64,000 nt of DNA from Lantana camara (lineage: Eukaryota; Streptophyta; Magnoliopsida; Lamiales; Verbenaceae): positions 52,656,501-52,720,500 of the forward strand of contig CM074865.1 of assembly GCA_037501455.1 (NCBI GenBank), given 5' to 3'. Made by a program: the position numbers and the translations under genes. Below, in pieces: positions 30,473 to 43,719 of this stretch (positions are counted from its first letter, which is position 1; each line of letters opens with the position of its first letter). The notes beneath the pieces are model-generated. The model searched no databases. It saw only the letters and a list, made by a program, of their open reading frames with translations, and was not told the DNA's origin.

Positions 30473-32935
30473 TGTAACACCCCGCTTGTCCGGCCGTACA
30501 GGTACGCCTTAACAAGAGTGTTATTTGTTCTTTTTAATTCTTTAATTATGTAATTATATGTTATCTTAATTGTTATAAGATTATTCGAACTTATATGACA
30601 TTAATTGTTTATATTATGAACTTTGAGTTTTGACGTTTAAGCTTACGTGCCTCGTAATTTGCTCGGTATGTGCCGAAATTCAATTCCAATTTTTGTGAAA
30701 TTTTGATTTACATGACATATGTGAGTTATGAATGTTTGCATGCTCGTTTTATGTTTTCGGGTTTGTTTGTCGAGGTTTTAAACCTTTGGTGTTTGACGAA
30801 GGACTCTAGGGCCTAACTAGTTTTAGAGCGCCTTGTGTTCCGGAGGACGTAACTTGAGCTCGGGAATTCGGATTCGAATTCTGGAAGAAGAGTCGGACTC
30901 GTAACGAAGAAAGGAAACTTTTGAACTTGATTTGGTATTTTTCTAAGTCCATTTGGACCCCCGTATTTCACCCGGAATGAGCAGCTTGCACCAAAGTGAC
31001 CCCTTTGACTAGTCTTGTACTTGTGGGCCCAATCTAACCACACTTAAGCCTCAACCCTTTGTTTATATGACCATGATTCACCCCTCTATCTCCCTCATCA
31101 GATGCCATTCGAACCACACACTCCCAAGAGAAGGAAAAAGCTGTTGAACCATGGAGAAAGAAGAAACCCTCATCCATGTCTTGTGATTTTGAAGCTTGAA
31201 CTCTTCCATACTTCATCAATTCTTGAAGGTAAGTATATTTTCGAATTCTCCATCATTATACGATGAATTTGATCCATGAATGTCATGCTTTAATTCAGAT
31301 TTGATATGAGTTTGGGGCTATGCATGAATAGGAAGGGTTAGAGGTCACTTCTTGCTTCCATGCCTTAGCTTGAGTTTGGGACTGATTTGATGCATCTTTG
31401 GTGATTATATGAGCTTCTTTGCTTCCATTCTCTATTTATACTTCATACTAGATGTGTCAGGGTTGATTCACCATTGATAACTTGGATGAAACCTTGAATT
31501 TTTGGGCATGAAAACTGGAATTTCGAACTGCTTTTCCACGTATGAATTGTTGTCATGTTTTTTAGACTTGTTTGATGAATTCTTGCATCCAATTTCGTGT
31601 ATTAATTCATGGTTATGTAATATACATGTTTCTCTATCAATGTGCTCTGTTTTTCCCTGATTTCATGCTTCATTTCGGCTACAAATGTGCGTTATAACAT
31701 GACTCGTATTCATACATCTCTTGTAACAGTTTTGGTGGATGAACTTTGAGCTGTTTGTTGCTGCGATTGTTTGTGCATCAATTGGTGATGTTTTGGTGTG
31801 TATTTCATGCTTGTTATGTGTGTTTTACGGCCTAAGAAAACCTCCCCATGGTGCTGCACGAAAATGCCCTGTTTTGCCTTCAAAACCGAACTGCTTCACA
31901 TTCTCCATTTTTGCAGATTTTTGCTCTTGACACGGCCATGTCACAAATGAACTGATTCTTGACATGGCCGTGTCAAGGTGCTTGACCTGGGCTCTTGATT
32001 TTAAAAAAATCGGACACGGCCATGTCCGTTTTATGTGTATTTTGGACATGGCCGTGTAATCTCTCTCGGCGGCGCCCGGCGGAGTTTCTTTCGTCGTTTC
32101 ATTGCTTTAATTCCTTCTCCCGCCCCGTTTATGACTCGTATGCATTGTTAACTTGATGTATTATGTGTTAACTTGTATATTATGAATTTATAGTTTGATT
32201 TATGTGCTCGTTTTCGAATTATGGCTTCATGTGTGCGATATGCTATTCTAACATGCATATATGACTTCATGTCTCGTTTATATGCCTTGCATGACTATTC
32301 CTTGCTCCTTATATGATATGAATGCTTCAATAACATGTTTTATGATATGATATGCTTGTAATATGAAACTTATGAATTCGTTTAATGAGATTTATGAGAC
32401 TTATGATTTGATATGAACCTGCATGCATTATATGTTAACTTGTTAAGCTTCATACGCATCACTTGCATTCATATGCATTTATCGAGCGTCAATATATTTC
32501 ATTTTAAGTTTAAGTATACCTCTTGTTGTCTCTTTTGTTCATAGGTTCATCCCAAGGGTGACATGGTCGTCTTATAAGTGTTCGTTGCTCCCTTTTGCCC
32601 CGTTAAGTTCGGAAGGTGAGGTTTTGTTCTTTTAGTTATTTCGACCTATAATCTTACATGACTTTGAAGTTCGCATGCGAAGTATATACTATATGATAAA
32701 TATGTGCGTGATATGTATTTTGAGGGCTTGTCCCGCTTGTCTCGAAACCTTAAAAATGCTTTTATAGTATGTACGTTATATTTTGTTTTGTTTTGAAAAG
32801 CTTGGATACGTTTTTGACTTGTTTGATCTTGTAGCGAGTTATAGACCTCGAAAGATAGGTCACTTGACAAGAATTTTGTACATGAGTTGATGGGCCCCGG
32901 AGTTGTGGGTAAGGGAGACCCGGGACGACCATGGG
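30473..32935 (+). mobile_element. Gypsy LTR C1 (5' two thirds)
   Basis: It begins TGTAACACCCCG at 30473, preceded by ATGAC. It contains the GGAATTCGGATTCGAATTC hairpin (30864-30882), the donor candidate CTTGAAG|GTAAGT (31228/31229) and the GGCCRTGTC words (31928-32057). It breaks off at 'gacgaccatggg', where a second LTR (C2) starts. The rest of C1 is not found as such; see C2. Confidence 0.8.
31928..32057 (+). repeat. Palindromic words TTGACATGGCCGTGTCAA in LTR C1
   Basis: TGACACGGCCATGTCA (31928-31943), TTGACATGGCCGTGTCAA (31959-31976), CGGACACGGCCATGTCCG (32011-32028) and a half-lost GGACATGGCCGTGT (32044-32057). The first is the exact reverse complement of the core of the second. In the third, both outer arms change together (TTGACA/TGTCAA becomes CGGACA/TGTCCG). 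Confidence 0.8.
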
Positions 32936-34832
32936 TGTAACATCCCGCCCGCCCATACAGGTACGCCTATCGAGAGTGTTATATGCGCGTTTAAATTACT
33001 TTAATTATGCAAACATGTATCATTTTAATGATTATGTGATTATTTGAAATTAATTGTAATTATTTGTTTAAGTTCTAACTTGAATTTTTTTAAACGTATT
33101 TGACTACGTGCCTCGGAATTTTCTTTCTATGTGTCCGAATTTAATTTTGATTTTTGTAAATTCTTGGTATGCATGAAATATATGAATTATGAACGTGTTT
33201 ACATGCTCGTTACGTGTTTTAGAGTTTGTTTTATTTGGTTCTTGGCTCGTTTGGTAAAGACGGGATTTATGAGGGACTCGAGTGCCTAACAAGCTTTAGT
33301 GCACCTTCGGTTCCGGGTACCATAAATTGAGCTCGGGAATTCGGATTCGAATTTCGGAAGAAGCGTCGGACTCCTAACGAAGAAAGAAAACTTTTGAACC
33401 TGATTTGGTATTTTTCTAAGCCCATTTCGACCCCCGTATTTCACCCGGAATGAGCAGCTTGCACCAAAGTGACCCCCTTTGACTAGTCTTGTACTTGTGG
33501 GCCCAATCTAACCATACTCAAGCCTTAACCCCTGGTTTACATGACCATGACTCAGATCTCTCCCTTCCCTAACCCTTCATTTTGAACCACACACTCCCAA
33601 GAGAAGGAAAAAGCTACTGAACCATGGAGAAAGAAGAGAAAGGAGAAGCCCTCTTCATAACTTTGTGATTTTGGAGCCAAAACTCTTCCATACTTCATCA
33701 ACTCTTGAAGGTAAGTATATTTTCGAATTCTCCATCATTATATGATGAATTTGATCCATAAATTTCATGCTTTAATTCAGATTTGACATGAATTTTGTAC
33801 ATGACTTGATGGGCCCCGGAGTTGTGGGTAAGGGAGATCCGGGACGACCATGGGGTCGCCGGTTACCGCCCCTGTGCACTTCTCTAAATTATAGGATGAA
33901 CCCGAAACCCGCCAGGAGGTTGGTAGTGGACGGAGTCCTCGAGCGTGAGTGTCGCCCAACTCACGACCCAAACATACATGTTTGGATGGTAGGGTGTGCA
34001 CGACCCTTCCATCACCGGAGTCTGAGGTGGGATTGTTTTGCTTTGACTTGTTCATTTTGTACGTGTTTGACATGAGGAGTTTGGAGGAGACCCGTACTCG
34101 CCAGGTAGTTTATTTTGTTATGTCTTGAAATTCTATGGAACGGGAATAGCTTCTTAATACTTAAAAATTGGTACTTTTAGCCTTCGGGTCTTAACTTCTT
34201 TTATATTTATATAGCTATTATCACGGGAAAAGCTTTGGTGTGCAAAAACCATTCTCGGTTCATGGATTCTTATGCTTTTGATAAATGCTTTGCTTTATAT
34301 GTATATGGGTGCATGTGTTAGCCCCCTCACCTGTCTCTAGGACTGACCCTTGTTGCTTCTCTCTTCATTCCCCTTGTCTTTGAGTTACAGGTGTCAGCGT
34401 GGCTCGTGCTAGGCGACGGTCTTTGGTTTTGAGTCTTGGAGTCGTGTAGAGAGTCACACGCATATCCTGTACTTTATTTTTGTACTCTTGAGCATTACAA
34501 CTTTTGTATTCGGGTATGTTTTGTTAAAAAGAGCACGTTTTGATTTAATTTGGCATTGTACTGGCATAACTTGTATAATTGATTTAATTGAAACTAGTAT
34601 GTGCATGTATGTAAACTTGTATATTTTTGGATCCTGATGCTTCCGCTATTGCTTTGATTTGTATGCACGCTCTGATTTAGGGTCTAGACCGCCTAGCTAG
34701 CGTTTGTGGTTTTTTTTTTTTTTTTTTTGTCACCCGTTTACTGTAGCTTGACATGTGTGCGGAGTTTTATTTCGTTACATGTGTCGAGCTATAGTGCGGC
34801 GGATGTGGCACCTTACGCTCTGGGGTGCTACA
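32936..34832 (+). mobile_element. Gypsy LTR C2 (internally deleted) joined to C1
   Basis: A new start TGTAACATCCCG at 32936 is followed by about 850 bp closely parallel to the start of C1. At about 33788 it jumps (cagatttgacatgaattttg) to the position equivalent to 32870 in C1, then repeats the conserved block and ends GGGTGCTACA at 34832. About 1.5 kb, including the palindromic words, is missing. The flanks of the C1-C2 pair (ATGAC at 30468, ATGAT at 34833) look like one TSD with a single change. That fits nesting of C2 in C1 followed by LTR-LTR recombination. Confidence 0.75.
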
Positions 34833-35654
34833 ATGATATTAGAAAAAGTGGTAAAAAGCCCGGATGGACGCTTGAAGCAGTTTACAATGACTTGTGTGCA
34901 CGTTGGGACTCCGAAGATTACCAGGCTATTCGACAGAGAAATAAAGCAAATAGGTTGTCTGCGATTGGGGCGCCGACATATACGAGAGGCTCTCAAAGTG
35001 TACATACAATCATTCAAAAGGCGGTACGTAAACTGTTGTCTTATTCGTGTGAAATTTCTTTGTTTATTCCTAGTATTCTTCATGTTTCTGATTATGTAGG
35101 AAGCTACCACTGGACAATCATTGGGCCCGGCGGTTGTCTACAACAAGACATTTGTTAAGGTGGTGGATCGAGATAAACTAATTTCGAATCTTTCCCTCGA
35201 AGATCAACGCGCCGAATATTAGGTTTGTTCATAGAATTTTTGAATTAATTTGCAACGGTTGCTTCAAAATTAATGAGTGTTGTATATTTTTCAGGAGGCC
35301 CTTAATGAGCAGGAGAAATGTAGGCTTGAGGATCCCGATTTCACGGAAGTGGATGAGTTCGTTCTCTGGTCCGAAGCACAGGGAGGGCCAAACAAGAAGA
35401 GTCGGTTGACTAGATTGAACCACATGCCGAAAAGCTCTGCCACGTTGCCTTCTAGTGCAGGGTCGACTGCTGCTCAAAGCTCATACATTTCTAGGCCACG
35501 GGAAGACGATGATATCAAGCAACTTAGGAACGAAGTATGTCAACTGAAAGATTCCGTGCAACAAATGTTCCAAATGTTGCTGGGACAGAACAAGGGGAAA
35601 GGTGTGCAGGGCCCGCGTAATGCGGATGAGAGTGAAGTAGGTTGTGATGACTGA
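34833..35654 (+). pseudogene. CACTA TNPA/Ptta-like gene, 3' exons
   Basis: Resuming after the LTR, the sequence reads SGKKPGWTLEAVYNDLCARWDSEDY, then RNKANRLSAIGAPTYTRGSQS, the central signature of plant Transposase_24/Ptta proteins. A second exon (about 35100-35220) reads EATTGQSLGPAVVYNKTFVK. The last (35295-35654) reads EQEKCRLEDPDFTEVDEFVLWSEA, a Ser-rich stretch and a short coiled-coil-like segment (IKQLRNEVCQLKDSVQQMFQMLL), ending at TGA (35652-35654). Joined to 29303-30472 it forms one tnpA-like gene with introns, disabled by stops and by the LTR pair. Confidence 0.8.
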
Positions 35655-36532
35655 GGTACGTTTATATAAATATGTACTGTAATTTCAAGCTCAGATATTT
35701 ATTTCAAGATTTTAGTTACTGGATTTATTGCAGTAAGATATATTGATTAAAAAAGGGCTGATGCTTCCTAGTTCTAACATTATCTCCTGAAAAGGTTTAG
35801 TATTTTCATGTTTAGAGTATATATGCCTGTTGTAGTTTGTGTATACTACTTTCATTAACTACAGTGCATGTATACTTGCTACAATTTAAAAAGTTCCATT
35901 AACAACACTTGTACTTATGCCTGTGTATGTATGATGGGAAATTGCTTTCTACATTTAACTAATCAATTTAATCAGTTTATTCTTAATTAATTTGAGGGAA
36001 TTACTTGCTGCATAAACAACAGTGTATGTATGTTGCAAATACATGAAATTTTGGGAGTTTGGAGTTGTATTAAGTTGTGTTTTTTTTTTTTTTTTTTTTT
36101 TGTAGGATAAATACGTTGAAGTTTGTGTCTAAGGCCGTGATCGGCGACTGTTTAGGGTAGGAATTATAATTTTCTTGAACGCAGGTAATTCGGGTCTGTT
36201 TGACAATTCGAAACTCAAGTACAATATTTACTTAGGTTAGAGAATGTTTGCATTTGAAGTATTGGATTTTCGGTTTACGGTTGGGATTTGTTACCGTGTG
36301 GATTGACACATTTATGACTTTACCCGTTTCAAATTAATGCGTGGCTCAAATTATTTATGGTTTTGCTCGTATGAAGTTAATGTATGCATCAAACAATTTA
36401 GGCTTTGGTGGGTTTTGATTTGGAAAATTGATACAGGTTTTAGGAATCTGGGAAAAAAACCAATTTCGAACACAAAAATTTTGGAATATTTCCAACATAA
36501 TTCCGTAGGAAACAACAAACAACAATAACAAA
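35655..36532 (+). other. CACTA 3' non-coding region
   Basis: AT-rich DNA lies between the tnpA stop and the subterminal repeats, with a T-run at about 36079-36101. No further gene is seen. Confidence 0.6.
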
Positions 36533-37025
36533 GACCGACGGAATACCGACGGCCGGGTCTGTCGGTATAATTTTAAAAAAGTGTACGATATATGTTCCAA
36601 CGGAAGAAGGCCGTCGGCATCCCATCGGCGATAAATTCCGACGGTAAACCGATGGCATATATCCTGTCGCTATCAATTCAAACTAGTTTCTCGTTGGTAG
36701 TTTCAAACGGATACGCCCGTCGGTAATACGTGGGTCATCCGTCGGAATATTTCCAACGGAAAACCAACGACTTCACCCATTGGTATGCTCATTCTTCAAC
36801 ACCTCAAACCTCCGTCAGAAAGCCGTAGGAATACTGTTAGAATATTGGGACCGACGGCCATCTGACGAGGTTTACCTGTTAGTAGTTCGTTACGACGCTG
36901 TTTTAACCGACGGCCACTTCGCCGTCGGTTATCCGTCGGAATGCCGTGGGAAATAAAGAAAACCGATGGAATTTTCATAAATTCCATTGGTTTTGGCCAT
37001 CGGTTTTCGGGCATTTTTTGTAGTG
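36533..37025 (+). mobile_element. CACTA right end: subterminal repeats and terminal inverted repeat
   Basis: At least ten copies of a short motif in both orientations (CCGACGG / CCGTCGG, often followed by AAT) fill about 500 bp. The sequence ends GGCATTTTTTGTAGTG at 37010-37025, whose complement CACTACAAAAAATGCC is a standard plant CACTA terminus. The next three bases, TTG, would be the 3-bp target duplication. The left terminus is not visible in the window. Confidence 0.9.
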
Positions 37026-37502
37026 TTGTTGGGGAAAACAAACGAGTATGCAACGAAAAATTAAAATTTAATCCAACAAATTTGATCGTTTGCTTGCAAT
37101 TTCTATTCCCAAGCTATAGAGTGTTTCAAAAACTTAGAAAAATTATATTTTTCTTGAAATGTTTGAGCCACCCACAAACGTCCTTCAAGTCGCAAGTCCC
37201 TCGAACTCCTTTCGAATTTTCAAGACCCCAAAGTAGATGTCCTCTAAAGCTAGTCTACACCAACCTGGCCACGATAAAATTAGGGAGGATGCTAGTGTTA
37301 TAGTTTGTATTTGGGCTTTAGGGTTTCATGTTTGGAGATAATTCAGAATTAGGAATTCCTTGTTCACTTTTATGTGGGGTTCCAACCCCCTCCCTTAAAC
37401 TGCTAGGGGGTTCAAATCCTAGTTCCTATATGGGGAATGAATTCTTTCCTATCTTGCATAGAATTTCTTAACCATTAAGTAATTTTTACTAGATTGATTA
37501 AG
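37026..37502. other. Unassigned DNA between CACTA end and LTR D
   Basis: About 480 bp with moderate composition and no long frame, LTR boundary or terminal repeat. It could be a piece of the original host locus or an older element. Confidence 0.4.
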
Positions 37503-39853
37503 TGTAGTGCCCCAAACGGAAGGTGCCGCATCCCCCGCACTCAGACCCGACCCGTACATGAAATGGAATATCCATACACGTGCCAGATCAGAGCGAATGG
37601 GGACTCACTCACTCACTATGTTAAGCGGGAACTAGACATTCGAAACCAAATAATAAAGTACAAGGAGAAAAGACAAGTGCGGAAGCAAAGCATGTAATCA
37701 ATTTCCAATATAAGCAATATACGGGTTCAACTAACATAGTTACCTAGTCCCGAAATTCCAAAATATACATAAATCATAAATACAATCATAAATACGGGTT
37801 CAATCTATCCCTAGAAGCCTGTCCCGAATCATAAATATAAAACTAATACAAATCATGATAACTTGAACAATTTACAATATGCAATGGAGTGACTCGGACT
37901 TAACCACAAGACTTGACAGACTCAAACTCCCGCCTAGCGCTCCAAACCTGCAAGAATCTGAAAGCAAAGCCGGGTTCAGTCTATAGGAGACTGGTGGGTA
38001 TAAAACATGGTTTAATATAATAAATAGTACAAAATTAAACACCCTCACATGCAAGTCATAATCCGCGCGAGGTTTTGAAACATTTTCTCAAGTGGGTGAA
38101 AACCAAGAAAACAACGCTCGGGATTGCAATGATCAATTTCATAATTCATTCCTTCAATCGGTCATTACATGACCCCGGCGAGAGGGTGAATTCTCCAACC
38201 TCCACTTCGAGTGTGCATTTATTCATTTATTCGTTCATTAGTGATCACACAGTCATTCATTGAGTCACAATCATTCGTTCATTCAATCGTTCATTCATTC
38301 AATCATTCATTACAATTACACATTTTTTCTCCGGGCGCTGGACTGGTTAGCAAGACCCGGCCACCTCAATCATTGACCAGTGGGGTTTCATGAGTTCCCC
38401 AAAGGCGCTCAGCCCCCTTTCATCGCTAATCTCCTAGCGAGTTCTGGAATCTGTAATTTGGTTGGGACTAGCACATAGGATCACCGTCGACCCTTGCCTC
38501 CCCGGATAGCCATATGTACCAAGCCCCGGGCCCCCATACGTGCAATCATTCAATACTCGCCAAAACATTAGGTAGGGTATCACTAAAGAAAAGGGCTTAA
38601 CATGAAAATCATAGACTCTTTGAAATACTCGATACTTATATATAATGAGTTGGCTAAAAACATTTCACATTGGGAATATATTGGGTCATTTAACTAAATA
38701 GCAGACAAACCCACCTGTTTCACCTTACTAACCAATACCAAGAAGAAAAGAAGGCTTGAAAAATATCCTATGAACCCGGCACGTCTCCACCCTGGAGAAA
38801 ACTGTACAAGAAATAACGCGGTGCACTCGCGAGACTCAAGACTCCACATGAACCAAATATAACGCACGGAAATGCAATGAGTGTGATATGATACGTATAA
38901 GAAAATAAATCATGTCATGGAGATGCATTAAGTCACATAATCAATCCTTTCATTCATTCTTCGAGCGTTCATAATCATTCAAGTTCACATCTCCCATGTA
39001 TCATATTAAATCAATCCATAAATTCCAAATACTGATCATAATACATATTTAAACAAGTATACAAGTTATATGAATCATAAAATAAGGGTAAAGTATGCAT
39101 TTAGGGTTCACAATCCAAGTATCAAAGTGTTCATGCGCGTTAAGGAGCAATGAAGGCATGTAAATTCATATCTTGCACATAACACGCCAAACGAATCCCT
39201 AAATTTCACAAAATGAGCATAATACATCATATAACATGTTAGGGTCATAATTGGGGTGGGAAAAATATTAGAAAAATGGAAAAGAAGCGTAAGAAGAAAC
39301 TCCGAACATGATCTTACAAAATCTGACGGTTTTCCACAATGCGCAAGCTGCCATGAAACGAGGATATCTGAAGTTTAAGAAGTCCAAATTGGGTTTGTTT
39401 GTTGGATATGAAACTAGACAAGTAGACCTTTAAAATGGTATGTGGTTCGAATCGTGGTTCAAAGCGAGGTGAAAATGGTGTAGGCCCGAAGGTGGATGAA
39501 TGCAGATTCCCGGTGAAGTGGCGACACCAAATTAAAATGATTATAACTCACAAATGAGAAATGATATAGAGGTGATTCCAATTGGAGAACACTCTAGACT
39601 CAATTTAGTTTCTACAATTCCAATTTCATGTCAATTGGAGTTCATTTGGATAGGTAACGACGGATAAAACCGAGACAGAAATGAATAAAAGAACAAAATG
39701 GTAGGCCAGTCAAAAGGGGTGGTAATAGGGGTTAACACTTTCAAGGTAAAATTTGGTAATGGGGGTTAACGGGAACAGGCGATTAAAGGAACAAGGTAAT
39801 GGGGGTTAACACTTTAAAGCACAAAAGGGGGTAACGGGCATTAACAAGGGCAG
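37503..39853 (-). mobile_element. Gypsy LTR D, truncated
   Basis: It starts TGTAGTGCCCC, followed by the group's conserved LTR end (gcatcccccgcactcagacc). It contains the conserved block (38325-38545) and TCATTCATTCAT simple sequence (about 38216-38320). Near its right edge are degenerate repeats of a 'ggtaatgggggttaac' phrase (39715-39850). It never reaches a GTTACA end: LTR E begins at 39854. I saw no palindromic words of the kind found in the other LTRs. Confidence 0.75.
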
Positions 39854-42800
39854 TGTAGCACCCTGGAGTGAAGGGCACCACATCCCCCGCATCATAGCCC
39901 GACACGTGTAACGAAATGAGATCTCCGCACACACACCAAGCCATGGCGAACGGAAGGCAAACAAAAACACACCCCTAGGCTAGGCGGTCTAGACCCTAAA
40001 ACAGAGTGCACAACAAAATAAAACAAAAGCGGAAGCAACAGGATCGCAAATGCATTCATAATTATGAAAAAATCTCAAATGTAAACAGGTGATGGGTTCA
40101 TTCTTATCCTAGAATCCTATCCCAAATCACATCAAGTCCACAAGATACATTAAATACATAATTATAGGCTTATACATATTTAAAATTCCAAGGCATATAG
40201 ATAAAGATGCAGAATGCAAAAAGACCCAAACAACTTGACTCAAAAGACCCAAAAGACGACCGCCGCCTACCTCGACCCGAACCCTGCACCTACAACTAAA
40301 GGGGGGAAAAGGAGAGGGGTCAATCTACAACTCGACTAAGTGAGGGGGGCTGAACACACTCACACAATACATAATATATAACATAACACGTATTAAACAA
40401 AAGACTATGAACTGGGAATAGGGTTTTACATACCAAAGCCATTTTCCAAAAGAGCTCATACTTATTCATATAATCGTATATTCTTAAGTTCGGAAACTCG
40501 TAAGGATTCATAGATATTCAAAGAACTTATATGGATTCATATTAAAACTCATAGGGATTCAAATAGATTCAGACCGAGTCATAACTTAGCGTAGAAATCT
40601 CATATTGAAAACAAACTCTCCTATCCCGTTTCATAATCAACTTAACAAAAGAATTCAAATACCCGGCGAGTACGGGTCTCCAACCTTACTCCTTAATCGA
40701 AAGACTCAAAAGATTCATAAGGAAGCATAAACTCATAAATTCATAAGATTCATAGATTCAAATTCCCGTATTACAACCTTCTCCGGAAGTCTGCACGCGG
40801 GTCACGGGCCCACATCGTGAAACTCAATATACGTTGGTTCGCAAACCCACAACATACCTTCTCCGGCCTCAGCCCAAGGCTCAAAGCACCACGCCTTCTC
40901 CATCTCCCTCAGAGTCGCGTGTAGGTACTTCAAAGGAGCGTGTGCACAGGGGTGATAACCGACGACCCCAACAGCTGCACCGGGTCTCCCTTACCCACAC
41001 CTCTGGGGCCCAGGGATTCAAATAGAATCGTATAGATTCATAAAGAAACATACCTAACTCGCGAAACCTAGAAACATATGATTCATACTTAAGAAGCAAA
41101 CCTTAAGAAACATACCTTACCATGCAACTCGGCATAAGCTATACACGTACCTCTCCGTGTCTTCCAAATTCATAATATGCTGAGGGAGTTCCGTAGTTCG
41201 CTCGACACTACACGGTTTGGAGCATAGCCTTGTTGCAAAACCATTTTAAGCTTATATACGCCCATACGTATAATTTTAGAAGAATTCATATGAAATCGAA
41301 TTAACAAGACTCATAACATATCATAAGACACATATTTATTATACATATAGAATATATTCGCATGCGGGCTTGAAAACGAGCACATAGGGTCGTAGGTCGC
41401 ATTAACTAAAAGAAAACAAACCGAAACCTCACCTATGAACAAAAGTGTAGTGTGGTGCGAGAAAACAACCCCGAACAACTTAAACTTCAGGTACGACACC
41501 TTCTGGAAGCACCCCTGAGACAAACAAACGTAACACTAAAGACTTAGACTCAAACATGTACCATATAGACGCACGGCGATGTAATGAACATGATGTATAC
41601 AAATAAAGTGCAAGAAGGTACCACTTAAATCACTTGAGATCATATCATATGAAATTCATATCAAATAATCTCATAAATTAAACTCACGACAAATAATAAA
41701 ACATATTTAAGTTTAGAAAATGGAAATAATTAAAATAAATACATGCACACTAGATAAACGAGATCATGCCATTTAATTATTCAAGATGAAACACTTTAAT
41801 ATACTCAAGTCATGCCACGTAATTATCTTAAATTCATAACATACATTTTCATAATTTCATAATAAAACAAGTAGCATGTAATATAATATATATATACAGC
41901 ACATAATGTAATATATATACATTCACGTACTCACACACATACACAAAATATATAATTTCATAATCATATGCATGGAATATTAAATTCCATAATTACATTA
42001 TACACACACATGCACATAATCTGAATATAAGTATATATATATCATATACTAACAAATAATCCATACATTACATATATATATATATATATAGCCACACACA
42101 CGTAACACGCATGCATGCAACAACCATGCATACCACCAATAAAACCATGCTCACACACAACATCATGCAGCCATGCACCAATAAAACAAAGAAAAGCAGC
42201 AGCCACAACTACAATACACGGGTTACCCGCCCGGGGAAAAGCTGCACCAAGCTTCTGCATAAAAGTCCCCCCGGCCGGGTACTTTTCTTTGCGAAATTCT
42301 CCCCGCCCAGGGAGAAACATAGTAGCAGCAGTGGACAGCAATAGCAGCAGCAGAGTTGGCATGGAAACAGGGTATAACTCAGCAACAAAAAAACGTGCAA
42401 CATTCAGCAATTTAAGGGCTCATTCATACATAAATTCATGCTAAAAAAACACAATCAAATCAGTCACGAAAGTGCAGCAACATCATAGGAATGACGCAGC
42501 CGTGACAGCAGCTCAATTTTATGTCAAAATCCCCTGTTTTTCCTTCATACGACACAGCAGTTCGCAGCAGCAGGTAGAGGTACAAAGTAGCAACCATAAG
42601 CCATGCAAATCATGCATAAAATTCACACAAAACAGCCACAAAGTTCAAGTACTACACCCGGCAAGAAAAGAGACAAGTATAGCATGCATTTCCTTTCAAA
42701 TTCTTGCATAAAAGCTGATCATATCTTCTGTTTCCAATCATAACTATAGCAGCAGCAGAGTGGACGAAATGGAGTCAAGAACCACACAATTAAACAAGGA

Positions 42801-43719
42801 AATTCATGCAAAACAGTCACCCAACTCAAAGAGAACAAGGGATGATCATAATCTTCAAAAAAAAATCCCAATAACCCTAACTATTCATCAAATAAACATA
42901 ATCATGGATTCTCTAACACAAAATAGGATTCATGTAGGGCAAAACAACCACAAGAACATGGAGATTAAGAATCTTACCTTGATCTTGAAGAAGGAGCAAA
43001 GAATCGGATGGTTGAGCTCAAAGAATGGCTAAAGTGGAGGTTTCCTTTCTTTCTTTCTTTCCTTCTTCTTCTTTCTGGTTTTTCCCCTCTTTCTTTGTCT
43101 TGGAAACTGATCAGCAGGTATGGGAAGAGAAAGGGGATGATTTTGGTTAAAATAAGTCAAAGAAAGAATGAAAGATTAGGTCTCATAACTCCAAGATAGG
43201 TCATAGGTGTGTTTTAGGCGCGTGTGACTGAAATTCGCTTCGTCGGGGGTCGAAACGACATCAAAAAATTACGAAACGTGTTCCATTTCGTCCGGATCGT
43301 CGAAAGGAGTTGAACGCCGAAGACGGCACTTGAATCCGAGTGCCAGAGCTCAAGATATAAATTAAAATGTACACAAGTATACTAAAATGACTCATTTTCC
43401 AAATGAGTCCAAAACATTTAAAAACTTGCAATTAGGTCCAAATCCAAGTTTTCAATTAAGTCCACTAATTTTAAAGTCATACAATTACATACTTAAATCA
43501 CGTATATCACATAAATTCACGAAATTAGCATACTCGGGAATTAAATTCAAAATAGAAAAATTAAATACAAAAGTTAAGACGTGAAAATTAAATAGTTTAA
43601 GCATATAAATCACTTAAACAATTAATTCAACGTATAAATTAAATCAAAAGAACAATTAAAACGTCGGAAAAACCTCTCGTGGCATCATACCTAGCTCGTC
43701 AGAGAGATGGGGTGCCACA
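39854..43719 (-). mobile_element. Left LTR of non-autonomous element E (3,866 bp)
   Basis: It runs from TGTAGCACCC to GGGGTGCCACA (sense TGTGGCACCCC). It is paired with the partial right LTR at 46503-47610 (constant offset 6649). It carries the conserved block (40785-41015), TA/CA simple sequence (41885-42090), palindromic words (42223-42314), a sense splice-donor candidate near 42975 (GATCAAG|GTAAGA) and a GGCACT...AGTGCC hairpin (43325-43344). It is bordered on the right by a purine tract. Confidence 0.88.
42223..42314 (-). repeat. Palindromic words in LTR E
   Basis: TTACCCGCCCGGGGAA (42223-42238); a 26-bp word with outer arms AAAAGT/ACTTTT around CCCCCCGGCCGGG (42261-42286); and CTCCCCGCCCAGGGAG (42299-42314). 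They match none of the other LTRs' words exactly but have the same build and position. Confidence 0.6.

Noticed and set aside
34706..35158. 150-residue plus-strand ORF spanning an LTR end
   Set aside because: Its first third is LTR C2 and only the rest is the CACTA tnpA exon. The fusion is an artefact of the open frame across the junction.
36533..37025. MITE or satellite made of CCGACGG repeats
   Set aside because: The position next to tnpA and the CACTA terminus identify them as CACTA subterminal repeats.
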